DNA of 64,000 bases from Patiria miniata. Its lineage: Eukaryota; Echinodermata; Asteroidea; Valvatida; Asterinidae. How positions within the stretch are numbered: the first letter of the stretch is position 1; each line of letters begins with the position of its first letter. The notes beneath the pieces are model-generated. The model saw only the letters and a list, made by a program, of their open reading frames with translations, ran no database searches and was not told the origin of the DNA. Shown here in pieces: positions 23,401 to 35,119 of the stretch. Both the position numbers and the translations under genes were made by a program. Location of the stretch: NCBI RefSeq assembly GCF_015706575.1, contig NW_024037063.1, forward strand, positions 23,002,927-23,066,926, given 5' to 3'.

Positions 23401-26400
23401 ACGAGGACACCAAAAAAAAGCAAAATAGTACCCCACCTTGTCTGTACAATCCAAGCTTGAAAAAAAAAGGCCGCGTCGCCGCATCAATTCCGGAACTTTG
23501 GTCTGACCAGAGACCGAGTATTTTTTTTTTTTTTGGCCTAATCGATGTTATATAGACTGATGAAGATGTTGTATATTCTCAAGGGGGATGGATGTTATGT
23601 TGAATGTTGGAAGATCCTTAAGGGAATAGATGTATTATTAAATATTGAAGTTACACTGTCCGATTCACTGAGTGAGCTACCGAATCAGTGTTTTTGCAAT
23701 TATTTGTTTATCCCATCAGGTCACCCCAGCCCTTGGTGTGCTGAGCGTATTGTGCATCCTTTTCATCATTAAGGAACCAACCAGAGGCCAAGCAGAGACA
23801 GGGAACCATGCCATCGCAAGCCAACGGTATCTGGAAGATCTGAAAGCTCTACTTAAGAAGTGAGTTCTTTACTACTCAATCTGAGTTGTGATGACTCAAA
23901 ACATGCCTGTACAAAAACACTAATGAGTCCTCAACCATAACAGAACTCAACCCATCAAACAACAGCTTGTTTTGTTGGAACCTGTCAGGATGGGTACAGT
24001 ACCCCTAAACTGACAGTCTTTTACATTGGGTTGGCACACCTCTAGACTCAAAGTCTGATATATGTGTGTGCAGTTTCCCATATGGTGTTGGAATTTGCCA
24101 GGATGAGTATGGTTTCTAGTAAATCATGCTGGGAGTTGGAGTTAATGGAGTTTACCTAAAAAGGTATTTATGAACAGGGATAATAATATGGTGGAACACT
24201 AATAAACATGAAGTTTAAAACTGACCGCGTGAACTGTTTACAATTTAAATATTTGGTTTTGAATATTTTTAAATGCAATTTTTTGATACTAGCAGTTTTT
24301 CTAAAGTTATATGTGAATAATGCTTGTTTTTTGTATTAGAAAGGAATCTGATTGCATTTAAGTCAACACTGGAGTTGGGAAGTGTCCTCTTCGACGCAAA
24401 CACTTCATGCTCACTGATTGTTAACTGTGTCGATTGTACTTATAAAGAAAATTCTTGTTCTGAGTTATTAAAGGTGTTGTTTTTTCGCTTTGTATCGGAC
24501 AGTAAGACATACTTGTTTACCACGCTCGGGTTCACCTCCATCGCTTGGGTGGTGGGCGGTCTAGCTCTCTGGCTCGTTAAGCTGATGGAACTGGTATATG
24601 ACTACAACGGCTGGAAAGATACAAGGTAGGTCTCCAGTGCATATGCCTAATCTTGGCTAAATTTCTTGACGTCCCTTATATATAGTTGAGTTCTTTCTAT
24701 CAGTAGACCATCTTAGCCATCTTAGAGGGCAATGGTTCCTCAGACTTTGATTAGGTTTGTTTGTTTGTCTGTTTTACTCCCGCTCATGTGGAGGATAAGA
24801 AACACAAGATACTTTTATTTTTAGCAAAATACATTTTTATTTTGGTTCTTATGGGAAAGATCTGTTGAGATCAGTTCTATGCGACTGATATAAGATAACA
24901 TTCCTCTGCAAAACACAGTGTTGTGGGTGAGGTGCTTGTGATAGATCACAAATGCATCACAAGTCTGGTCACAAGTAATTCACAAGTTAAGTCACAAGTA
25001 AATCACAAGTCCAATTTCAAGTCTGGTCACAGTTCATTCAAACAGCTTGTGATATTGGACATGATATTGGACAACTCGTAATTGATTTGCGACAGACTTG
25101 TAATGATTCGCGATTCATCACAAGTACGTCACCTAAAAACACTATAAAACAGGCACCAGATTTTTAAGTCTCAAACCAAACTTTCTGAATGTGAGGGAGG
25201 GACATTATCACTATAGAAAGACATATATATTGCAGACCTTCATCCAATTGTCACATTTTTATGCCCCGCGGCGAAGCCGAAGGGGCATACTGTTTCCGCC
25301 TTGTCCTTCCGTGGGTGGGTGTGTGGGTGGGTGTGTGGGTGAGCTTGTCTTACATACGCAGTGTGGACTTCCGAACAAAAGACGTCCACATAATGTAGGT
25401 AGCACCGACGTTGTGTGGACTTGCCCCACGTCCACACAGTGTTTCCCCATTTCTGGAAAACAGGTTTAGAGGCATTTTTGGGTTAGGTTTATCTGTAGCA
25501 GAATGAAGAGAAACACTAAAGGGAATCATAGAAAAAAAATTGGGTTGAAAGAGTTTTCACAGTTTGAGAAAAATGAGTTTTTTCACTGGTTTTTCTTAAC
25601 TACACGAAAGCAATGGAAAGTCCACACTAGTCATGTGAAACAAGTATGGGTGGGTGTGTGGGTGGGTGGGTGTGTGTGTGTGTCCGGATAAATCTTGTCA
25701 GCGCGATAACTTGAGAAATACTTAACATATGAACTTCAAATTTGGTTTGTGGATTGTTCTTGGTAATCCTAAGAAGCCTTTTGCATTTGGGGCCAAAAGG
25801 CCAAAGGTCAAGTTCACAGTGGCTAAAACAATAGAAACCTTGTCAGCGCGATAACTTGAGAAATACTTAACATGTGAACTTCAAATTTGGTTTGTGGATT
25901 GTTCTTGGTAATCCTAAGAAGCCTTTTGCATTTGGGGCCAAAAGGCCAAAGGTCAAGTTCACAGTGGCTAAAACAATAGAAATCTTGTCAGCGCGATAAC
26001 TTGAGAAATACTTTACATGTGAACTTCAAATTTGGTTTGTGGATTGTTCTTGGCAATCCTAAGAAGCCTATTGCATTTGGGGCCAAAAGGCCAAGGGTCA
26101 AGTTCACAGTGGCTAAAACAATAGAAATCTTGTATTTATTCTGAGATTATTGGGATTAGGGATTAATTCATATAAAATCTGCAGAAGACACTAATGCTGT
26201 CAATAAATGTTCCATGTGACCAAGGTACATGTAAGTTGATGTTAAAAGAGTGGTGTTATGTCATGGGAACAGTCACGGTTGCGGGGCATTTGTGTTTGTA
26301 AACACACCTGACTTGTTATTACAAAATTCACAATCTCATCCCTATCTCATTTCCAGTGTCAGTTTCATCTTTGGTGCTGTGACGTGTGCGGCAGGTTTCC

Positions 26401-29400
26401 TCGGCGTGGCCCTAGGGACAGTCGGAGCCCAGGCGTACCGTCGCTACAATCCGCGTGCCGACGCGCTGGTCTGCGCATTCGGGAATATCCTGGCTGCGCC
26501 GTTTCTCTTTGTCGGACTCACTTTTGCTGCAACGCAAGTAGGATTGGCATGGGTAAGTACAAAAATGAAAAGATTTTGAACTCTTGTCTTTTGAACTGGT
26601 GCCTCTTTTTTTTGTGACTTGGGAGCGTACTTGAGTCATTGATCCATCTGCATTGATATATCTCCAATCTGCAGTCATGAAATCAAAAAGAAGAAAGAAA
26701 TTAAGTTCATACCTAACTGGCAGTAATAATTTCTGTAAAACTTGTTTGTACTTTTTTCTTTACTTTTGTACGTTTTTTTGATTTTGCACACATCGATGAC
26801 AGTTTATTACTTTTACTACCAAAAATACAGTTTTGTAATATCGTTGTTTTTAATTGCACACTATTGTTTTTGTTTTTTGTTTTTTTCATTTTAATAATCA
26901 AGACCGGCAACAACAAAAAACAGAATAACTCATTCTAGCAAGTGGCAGCATTTTTTAATTTGAGAATAACGTTACCAGCTTTTTATACAATATGGAAAGT
27001 ACATTTACAAACCAATTCTTTGTGAATTTCTCCACAGGCTGTTATTCTCTTAGGAGAGATTTGCTTATTTCTGAACTGGGCGTTAGTTCCGGACATATTA
27101 ATGGTGAGAACTTGCATTTAAATTAATTTATTCTGATCACTTTTGATTTCATTTCAATTGTTCTGATTTATTCTGTTAAAGAGAATATACAACATTTGCT
27201 TTTGCTGTAATTTTCAGAAATGGATGGATCTGGGGGTTACTATTTTATAGCAAATATCGTTACACTGACTTGTTTAAAGTTTTGTGTTCATAGATGCTGG
27301 AAAAACCAAGAAAAACAAACTAGTTCCTGTAGTCTGGTTCCCTGACCCCACTTATGTTGAAACAGAGCAATTGTAAGGTCAGGGAACCAGGTCAGGGAAC
27401 TGGCTTGTACCCGTTCATAGGTGTGTAATCGATTGCAAACAAAATGCAGACAAAATTGGGGGCAGTAGTTGAAAAGAGCCAGTTTTTCCAATGCTGGTCG
27501 ACCATTAGAAATTGACACAAAATATCACTTTTCTTGAAAATGACTGCACACCAAGTGCTATGATTTCACAGGATGCTTTAGACTGTCATTCACTAACAGT
27601 GCAGTAAGGTATTTCATAATAATTTGGTAGTTTTGTTTTGCATGTTTTCAAATGTAGTATATTCCCTTTAAACAAAGTGCACTTATTGCATAGACAAATG
27701 TTTAAAATTACCCACTACTGTATATACTTTGGTACCATTCTTAATATATTTTATGTTCACAAATTTTAAATAATGTTTTCCTTGGCATTTATATGGTATC
27801 ATTGCGTAGATCTGTACACTGCACATTTTTGCACCATGGAATATCCTGAAAATAATAATAATTGCATTTGTAAATGAGCAGTAAGATTATAAAAAATAAA
27901 ATGGTTATCCTGTGTGCCCTCTTCGGCAGTAAAAGAAAAAATTGTTGGCATTAATCTTTTCAGCAAGTTTTGATACCCGTCCGGCGATCTACGGGCAACG
28001 GCATGCAGCTGTTGTCGGGTCATCTGTTGGGCGACGCGCTCAGCCCATACATCCTTGGTGCTGTAAGTATACTCATAGCCCCCTCTCTTGGTGTCGGAAA
28101 TTGGCAGGCAAAAATGTAAAGAACTTCTTGTAACCAGGGGTGTGAAATCTCAGCTTAAAAGCTGATTTCAGCTTTGTTTTGGATTTTAGCTTTTTCCCTC
28201 ACTTGCTGTGTACAAAAGTATAGGAGATTTCCAAAGTTCAGCTTTTGTACACCTTTTTCAGCTGTTTTCAGCTATTTTTATCAGTGGTCACTCACATCCC
28301 TGTGTAACTTTGGCTGGTCGAAGTGGAGTTGTTGATTATATATTTATACCCAAATTCCTTTTGTTATTATTATCAATAATCAGTTGTGGTAATGAAACCG
28401 AGGATTCCTCAAAGTGCCCTAGGCACTTTAAATTAGACGTAGAGAGAAGACAGAAGAAATTACAGTTTTATCATTAACAGTATATTAATTAACACTAATC
28501 GCCAAGGCCCTGTTGGCTAGGATGCATCCTCAATCCTCCAAAATCAAACAACCACTTTTAATAGATTGAGGCATTGCGGATGATTTTCAGAAGCAGTGCG
28601 GATGATTTCCAGTATATGTGCCTTGGTTGTGGCTGAACAATGCATGGTACAGCCTACGACCTCAATAGAGTACTGATATACAAATATTGAGTGGCTCAGT
28701 GTGGAATGGGAGGAATATTATCGCAAGAAATATCTTGACTTTTCCATTTCACAAGGCGAAGCCGAGTGAACTGGAAAAGTCCAGATTTTACCGCCACAAT
28801 TTAAAGCCACTCAATATTTGTTTTATATAACTGATATATAGATCTTTGTCATTTGATATATTTGAACTTTTATTTCAATACAAAACTGGAGGAAAATGTA
28901 TTTCTCTCTTCCAAACCACCTCTTCACGAAAATGTTTGAACCCAGTGCTGTAGCGCTGGCTCTTTGGAACAATACACACAACGCTGAACGCACACACCAG
29001 CATGCATTTGCACACAAATATCATGGAACAAGTATGATCCTAACTGTTCAATAGTATTTCCCATTCCCCATGGGCGGATAGTACTTTTTGAGCCGCGGCG
29101 TGAATGGGAGCAATAATGAATGTCACGTGATGTGAATTCCACCAATCAAATGACAAGGATCTGTATGTCGGTTACATAAAGTGTGACGTTAGCTGTCATT
29201 GTTCTGGTTCACTCTGGTTTGCGCTGATGTCGTCACACACTTAAGCTGTGCGCGTGGAACACAGTACGCGGCGCACTTCGGTACTCTTTACAATGCATCC
29301 TCCAAAATCAACTGACACCTTTTTGCAATTCCACTTCAAACTTCCTAAATCTTCCCAAACTGCCTGGTTGATTTGGGAGGAATGAGGAGGATTCGGGTTG

Positions 29401-30438
29401 ATCAATAAAAGCTCTAGTACATGTAGGCATTTGCTGTGTGTTTATGTTTCAGGTTGCAGATTCGATCCGCGGGGGCGGGCAAACCTACTTCGAGCGCTAC
29501 CAGAGCCTTGCCTACTCTCTGTACATGGCCGTATTCTTCTCCGTGATAGGCGGGGGATTCTTCCTAGCGGCTAGTCTGACCATCGAGGGGGATCGGGAAC
29601 ACATGCAGGCAACACTGAGAGGTAAGTCTGCCAGATATACCACATGAAAAACTTCCCAAAACATGGTGGTTTTCAAATTATGGATTTAAGGTCTGTGCGT
29701 CAGGGACACACTGTTTGCGTGCACTGGTTTTCGAGTCAAAACATGAAGTAGATACTGTTACATTGCACAGTTGAACAAAGAAATTGACTGGAGCGGGGTT
29801 TGAACCTGTGACCTCCAGATTGCCGTTCCGTTGCTCTACCACCGATCTTTCCAGCTCTATATTGGAAGTTTCTCATTTTTGTCAATGTCTGGGGGAACTG
29901 CCAACATACAACTTGAAGGCTCAGTGCAGGCACAGTATTCCAGAGGTCGCAGGTTCAAACCCAGCTCCAGTTAATGCCTTGTTTCAATTTGAAAATTGTT
30001 TAAATGCAACCTGTCAGTCTCTAGTCAAGGCTTGCTTTAAACACACACATTTTGTTGCACAATATCGTTGTGTCCGTGTCTCCTATAATGGCGTGTGACA
30101 TCATGTACGTGAAACGCAAGTATTCAATGTAAAAAGAGGTCGTATCTCGCTTAAAGTAACCTGGATATACCCACACAGTCAATGGATGTTGAGATACACA
30201 AGATACGACCTTGTTGCATGGAGCGTATTCGCGTGAGATACGACTTTCTTGCAGAATCGAGTTACAACCTTGTTACACTGATGCGACAATATAAGCTTCA
30301 GTGTCTCAAATAATTAGTTCTTTTGGATGTTTTTGCTTCTCCACAGATTGTCAACAAACAGAAGCCGAGCAAGGCATCATTGTTGTAAGCCCTGTTCAAC
30401 CAGCCACCATTATCACCAATGAAGATGTCATCATATGA
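20478..30438 (+). CDS. SPNS1: Spinster-type MFS lysosomal transporter (SPNS1-like), complete, 11 exons
   Basis: Exons: 20478-20697, 21754-21962, 22720-22871, 23092-23158, 23720-23859, 24503-24625, 26357-26552, 27038-27103, 27964-28062, 29453-29621, 30347-30438. All introns are GT-AG with exact phase joins; 1533 nt, 510 residues (SPNS1 is about 530). The start in AAAATGGCC has a good Kozak context. The N-terminus holds an acidic dileucine signal (EDEPLL, residues 8-13) that fits lysosomal sorting. Family marks are [11 protein letters not shown] in helix 1, [14 protein letters not shown] motif A as [53 protein letters not shown] and [23 protein letters not shown]1 exports lysophospholipids from lysosomes with protons, while SPNS2 exports sphingosine-1-phosphate; the sorting signal favours SPNS1, but the invertebrate gene may be ancestral to both. 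The loop after ALW in exon 6 is shorter than in vertebrates. Confidence 0.93.
20700..21750. other. Spinster intron 1, AT-rich with short AATCCT-type repeats
   Basis: Nothing coding. At 21106-21310, TCAGGAT and GGATTTNGNNGGATTC words recur, the same theme as in the dehydrogenase and PRR11 introns. Confidence 0.4.
23184..23538. mobile_element. Harbinger/Tourist-like MITE in Spinster intron 4
   Basis: The ends are CCAAAAAAAATCGGTCTCTG and, reversed, GGCCAAAAA...CGGTCTCTGGTCAG, with GCGTCGCCGC inside. They match the element at 50434-50809 in both terminal and inner words. The right flank is TAA; the left flank is less clear. Left boundary approximate. Confidence 0.65.
23895..24130. repeat. Dispersed repeat, inverted copy at 54950-55200
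   Basis: GGGTACAGTACCCCTAAACT, TTTTACATTGGGTTGGC and AACTCAACCCATCAAA here match the reverse complement of 54950-55200. Family unknown; possibly a decayed MITE. Confidence 0.55.
24925..25135. repeat. Short interspersed TCACAAGT repeats
   Basis: TCACAAGT or its reverse occurs about eight times within 200 bp at irregular spacing of about 10-25 bp, in Spinster intron 6. It looks like a decayed simple array. Confidence 0.5.
25256..26140 (+). mobile_element. Second pearl-like element in Spinster intron 6
   Basis: It starts with the hairpin ATGCCCC...GGGGCAT, followed by GTGGGTGG-type microsatellite (twice, around 25310-25350 and 25646-25684, with about 290 bp between). Three tandem units of 146 bp follow, starting with GTCAGCGCGATAACTTGAG and holding CCAAAAGGCCAAAGGTCAAG. 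The architecture is that of the pearl-like copies A-C, but the sequence is a different family. The left part may contain a nested insertion between the two microsatellite halves. Confidence 0.7.
27176..27671. mobile_element. piggyBac-like MITE in Spinster intron 8
   Basis: Ends are TTAAAGAGAATATACAACA and the reverse TTAAAGGGAATATACTACA, each starting at TTAA, the piggyBac target site. Inner words (TCTGGTTCCCTGACC, CAGGATGCTTTAGACTGTCA) match the copies at 51363-51879 and about 43572-44300. Confidence 0.75.
28672..29172. mobile_element. Two adjacent small inverted-repeat elements
   Basis: At 28678-28820, TACAAATATTGAGTGGCT is mirrored by AGCCACTCAATATTTGT. Next to it, 28826-29172 has GATCTTTGTCATTTGAT at the left and ATCAAATGACAAGGATC at the right. 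They may be one fold-back element with an internal hairpin. They sit in Spinster intron 9. Confidence 0.6.
29783..29977. mobile_element. Inverted-repeat element with tRNA-like ends
   Basis: The left end, GACTGGAGCGGGGTTTGAAC (from 29788), is mirrored by GTTCAAACCCAGCTCCAGTT (to about 29974), arms about 36 bp. The left arm plus its inner flank, read on the minus strand, is tRNA-like: TGGTAGAGCA (A box) then GGTTCAAACCC (B box). The right arm keeps only the B-box half. A related fragment is near 61535. Confidence 0.6.
30125..30300. repeat. GGTCGTATCTCGC repeat, copy 1
   Basis: GGTCGTATCTCGCTTAAA and the internal inverted GAGATAC..GATACGACCTTGTTGCA, followed by GAGCGTATTCGCG. Matches 32150-32410. 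It spans most of Spinster intron 10 up to the last exon. Confidence 0.65.
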
Positions 30439-31480
30439 TAATTGTAATAGCTAAGGTGATTTATATCTCTTATTCCAAATAAGACGATGGAGTTTCTTGA
30501 GTACAGAGTTTTTTAAGACTTCACTATATTTTGATATACAATTTAGAAAGTTGAGACAAAAGTGTTCTCCGTGTTTATTTACAAACCATTCAATGTTGAA
30601 ATAAGTTTGCAAGGGCAAATCCTGAAACAAATTTTCAGGGAAAACCGTCGGCTTTTGGAAATTCAGTAGTCTTCACTTGTCTGGCTGAATTGCCTTAAAA
30701 AAAGAAAGAGCCTTTTTGAACCCAGGATCCTCAATGGAGTACATTCATTTTTGCTGCCCTTTATTGAAAATCCCAACTGTACTTCTGCTTATATCAATCA
30801 AGCAGATTTGTACATCCGTGAGCGCCTTGCCTTGTCTAGTTCCCAGACCTATTTACTTAATATTAGATGGATCTTGAATCAGGAGTGCTGAACGGTAACA
30901 CACAGCAACCATTGAAACCGGTGTGCAAATGAAATGATGTTTTCATGGGCTGACGTACATGTAGGCTCACTCACATGAACAGCATTGCAGAAGTACAAAT
31001 TAAAGTACTGATCGATAACTGAAATATTGCACGGTCATTTTTTTTCCCCAGCGTTTCAAATCAGTGTTTTCAAATATTACTGCCCCTTGTAGAGTTCCGT
31101 TTGTTTTAATTTCTTGTTCAGAATTTGGAATTGATACCAAGTTTCTAAATATTGTATTTTGCTTGAGAGAATACTGGATCCAACAAAATCCATGACAAAT
31201 GTTTGGCGTACTTCAAGCCCATGGCTATGTTGTTTAATTTGTTGACAGTCCTGAATCCCTAAAATAGACCCTGTGCATTTTGGACCATGACAGTGGGCAG
31301 GTTCTTGATCCTGTGTGCTACACTTGATTACACAATTTGTGCCTTCATTTGTTAAACTGAATTTACAGTTAAACAAAGCCTGCCCACTGTCATGGCGGAC
31401 CGTGCAAAGGGTCTTTGTTTTTTTTTCTAAATTCCCAGTTGCATGTCTGAACTTAATGTCTCAAAAATCGGAATGGTCCC
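30439..31480. other. Region after Spinster stop, no gene seen
   Basis: Presumed 3' UTR followed by AT-rich sequence. I did not find a standard AATAAA close to the stop. CCTGCCCACTGTCATGG at 31379 is mirrored by CCATGACAGTGGGCAGG at 31285, a short inverted repeat of about 110 bp. Confidence 0.4.
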
Positions 31481-31484
31481 ATTC

Positions 31485-31760
31485 CGTGTGGAACGTTCCA
31501 TTTTATAGGAACACTGTGTGTTCTCATCGTATTTCCAACAACGCGCCAATCCTGAGAAAGCCTGCATGTGCACATTCTCACATGGGAACGCCTGGCGTTC
31601 CCTGGATGTTGCCAGTGGGAACAACACATGTTCCCAATGGGAACAGAAGATGATCCCTGATCGAATGTTCCAAGCATTCTGAATTTTAAGACGTTCCTTA
31701 ACTTGGATGGGACTCGAACCCACGACCTCCTGCTTACTAGTGGTGAAATTTGAACCATTT
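31485..31760 (-). repeat. GGAAC/GTTCC palindrome cluster and tRNA-like fragment
   Basis: GGAAC or GTTCC occurs about a dozen times between 31485 and 31680, including GGGAACGCCTGGCGTTCCC. Immediately right, the minus strand has a B-box-like GGGTTCGAGTCCC (about 31706-31718), part of a decayed tRNA-derived SINE. A 150-codon minus frame across this is not a convincing gene. Confidence 0.5.
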
Positions 31761-32149
31761 GATAACCTAACTTGCCTGGGTTTGGGTCTGATATAGTAGT
31801 TGATACCAAAATTAAAGATTTTTTTCTGTAAGATGTAAATTTTGATACAGAGTTTTGCCCTCCACTAAATAAACTAAGTGCCGGTACATGCAATGTTATG
31901 GCCAATTCTAGAAAAGTAATTTTTGCAATGAATGTAAATGTGCATATTAAAGTTGAGTAGGGCTTTCATATATTTATACTCAAGACTCCACAATCTAATT
32001 TTGAGCAACATGTTTATTCTTTGTAAAGAATAAAACAAATAAAAAATGTATTGATTTGGGGATCAATTTTAGAGACCACATTTCGTCGCTTCAGTGCAAC
32101 AAGGTCGTATCTCCTAAAATGGCATGAACGACGCAAAACGCGAGTTTTC

Positions 32150-32410
32150 AAAAGGTCGTATCTCGCTTAAAATAACCCGGATGTACACACAAAGTCAATG
32201 GACATTGAGATACGACCTTGTTGCACGGAGCGTATTCGCGCGAGATACGACTTTGTTGCAGAATTGAGTTATGAACGCAAAATGCGAGTTTTAGAATGTC
32301 AAAAGGTCGTATCTCGCTTAAAATAATTCGGATGTACACGCAACGTCGAGATACAACCTTGTTGCACGGAGCGTATTCGCGCGAGATTGTTGCACTGACG
32401 CGACGATTTT
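32150..32410. repeat. GGTCGTATCTCGC repeat, copy 2, tandem
   Basis: Two consecutive units start with AAAAGGTCGTATCTCGC near 32150 and 32300, each ending GCACGGAGCGTATTCGCGCG. Homologous to 30125-30300. Confidence 0.7.
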
Positions 32411-32599
32411 TTTTGCAATGGGTTTCCAGATTATTGTTAAAAGATATAGTTATACAGTATTTGTAGCATAAAGTTTGTTTATGTTTGATACTCTCTCTTA
32501 TTCAATGGGCCAGGACCCCAAAATTCACCAATTTGTAGCACAAGAGGTGGTGAAATCTAGTTGCTATGTTTGTATTGCTGTACATACCATTTTCTTAAT

Positions 32600-34480
32600 A
32601 CAGTTCTACATGTAACACTTTCAAAATCTAGGATATGAAAGCCCAATTAATAAGCTTTCTTCTAGTACAAGAATCATTTAAATTACTCATGTAGTTTTTA
32701 AGTTTATTAAGCTTTCTTTTAGTACAAGAATCATTCAAATCACATGCGTACTTTTCAAGTTGTGGAATTTTAACCTTAAAAGGGCTGGGGGGGGGCGGAG
32801 TCCACCCCCTCAACTTTTTTCGCGTTTTTTTGGAAAACAGCTTTCGCGACCCATGCTGTCCTGACTTTTTAGCCTCGAGTCTTAAGCATCTTGTGATATC
32901 AAAACCATAAAATTCGGACCATAAACAAATTTTACCATGAAAACTGAATTTCCCCATATACGTAGTGAACACAAAGCAGCATTACCATTCGTGCATATAT
33001 GAATAATTAATTAGCCTTAATTTAGTAGTGCGGCATAGCCCCAGCATGCTAAAGAATTGTGCAAATTGTGCTGAAAGCATGGAACTTCGCTTGTTGGTTC
33101 TATATGCCATGAAGACAATTTTCAGATATGGAGGCATTTCATATTTGACCTCTGGTGACCTTTGAGAGTTCAATGAACTTTACGTACTCTATTCTTAGTG
33201 TTTGTTCTTCAATTTGTTCGTCAAAACTTCACTTCTAATGACCCAAGTCTGTGTCATAGGTCTTCATACAATGAACATAATGATCAGATGTGGGAAAAAA
33301 TGCATATTTGACCTCTGGTGACTTTTGAGAGGTCAGTGACCTTTGTAAACTTGTTTATAGCTATTTTAAAGATTTATTCTTTAAACCAATCTTTTTTTCA
33401 TGATTCATGTTATGAAAGGTTTTTATGCTATAAAGAGAATGTTCATAGGACATTTTATATTCAACCTAGCCTACCTATGGATATTAATACGATCTACACA
33501 ATTGTAAATGCCACTTTTTGCATGACCCAAGTCTGAAAGTGGACTCTTTGTGCCGTGAAAGAATTTTCAGATGTGGGACAACATATTTGACGTAGTGATA
33601 CCCTCGGAGAGGTCAATGAACTTTGTATATCTTAGTTGCCGTTATTTTATCATATTTATTCATCAAAACGCCATTTTTTTTGTGACTCAAGCCTCAATAG
33701 TGCCAAAGAAGGGTATTGGACCTACATGTTGTATTATACTATCATGTTATGAATTCAGACCCCACAAACATTTTGCAGGTGACCTCTGACCTAAGTTCTC
33801 CTTGTTTTATTGGCAGACGCAATATGATGACATAGGAATAGAAATCTGTGGGTCTGAATATGTAATGGACAATGTACATGTGTCAAGCAATATTCACTTT
33901 TGTGTATTTATTACACCCTGCTGTATAAAGATGGACTTAGATAACCACGTTTTTAACCTTTTTACCAAGCCTACTGGTCACTGTTTAAGAGTGATGCTTG
34001 TCCGATGTGCCGCATTTATTCTTTCGTGTCTGCGTCTGTCCTTATAAAAAGGAAAATTGAGATCAGAGGTCATGCAAAAATTCTTTGGGGTCTGACTTCA
34101 TGACATGTTGTAGAATAATTATTTAAATACACTCCTTTTGCTCTAATTAGACTTCGGTCATCGTATGAAGACCTCACATGCCATGTTTCATGCTTTATCA
34201 CAAAATCCACAATTCTGTCCCTATGCCGCACCACTAATTCTAAAACCCTTTGATGGGTAAGTTCATGTTATGTTGTTCTATGTATGTACACAGTTTCACA
34301 ATTTTTCGTCACTCGATGGCCCAGGTCTTAGAGGGGCGGAATCCCCTTTTAAAATGTAACTGTGTTTAAAATTTGAAAGGTACATGAGCGATTGAATGAT
34401 TCTTGTACTAAAAGAAAGCTTATTAATTAGACTTTCGTATCCTAGATTTTGATAGTGCTACACGTATTGCAGAACTTCAT
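32600..34480. mobile_element. 1.9-kb element with about 200-bp inverted termini
   Basis: The left arm (about 32600-32830) contains TCAAAATCTAGGATATGAAA and TTAATAAGCTTTCTTCTAGT. The right arm (about 34300-34480) contains the reverse complements of both. Arms are diverged. The interior holds degenerate direct repeats of TATTTGACCTCTGGTGAC (near 33150, 33305 and 33585) and no transposase, so it is non-autonomous. Confidence 0.65.
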
Positions 34481-35119
34481 TAAAATTGTTCCTGCCATTT
34501 GGGTTTCTTCTTTTTTTAACTCGCCCTGTACATCTATGAATTACATTTTGATATGATGGCCATTTCATTGTGGTAGCTTATTATTGGTTATCACTCCTTG
34601 AATGTGCAGATCCATTTTACCATTAATCCTATGGGTATCAGGGGTGGGGCCACAACCCCACCCCCCATTTGTAATTATTTGTAATTATTCCTAAACGCTT
34701 TGGCTGATCAGTAAGAAATTTGGTCATCTCTCTTTATCTATATGATTCAAACACCATTCTATAGCATGCCCACTGTTACCATGGATACCAGTTCAGTTAC
34801 ATGTATTGTAAAACTTTGTTGTTTTTGTGTGTTAAACCATGAACATATGCATTTTGGGAAAGAAACCAATACCTGAAATGCATTTTCGGGTACATTCTTT
34901 GAAACTCTATTATTAGAAGGGGTGACATTTGTGTTGAATGCTTGTTGTACTTTTATGCAATTTTATTTTCTCAAAATGGATAATAAAATATTGTTATGAT
35001 CATAGTTTGGAAAATGGATTTCATTAAACTTTTTTTGTATCCCAATAAACATAGTCTTATGCATGTTTACTTGATTTTGAGGTATTCAAATTGCTTGTGC
35101 AAGAGTTGATTTCCTGTAA
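34481..35119. other. AT-rich spacer before minisatellite
   Basis: Nothing coding or repetitive was recognised. Confidence 0.4.

Noticed and set aside
31453..31905. 150-codon minus-strand frame
   Set aside because: Runs through the GGAAC palindromes and a tRNA-like SINE fragment; repeat-derived.
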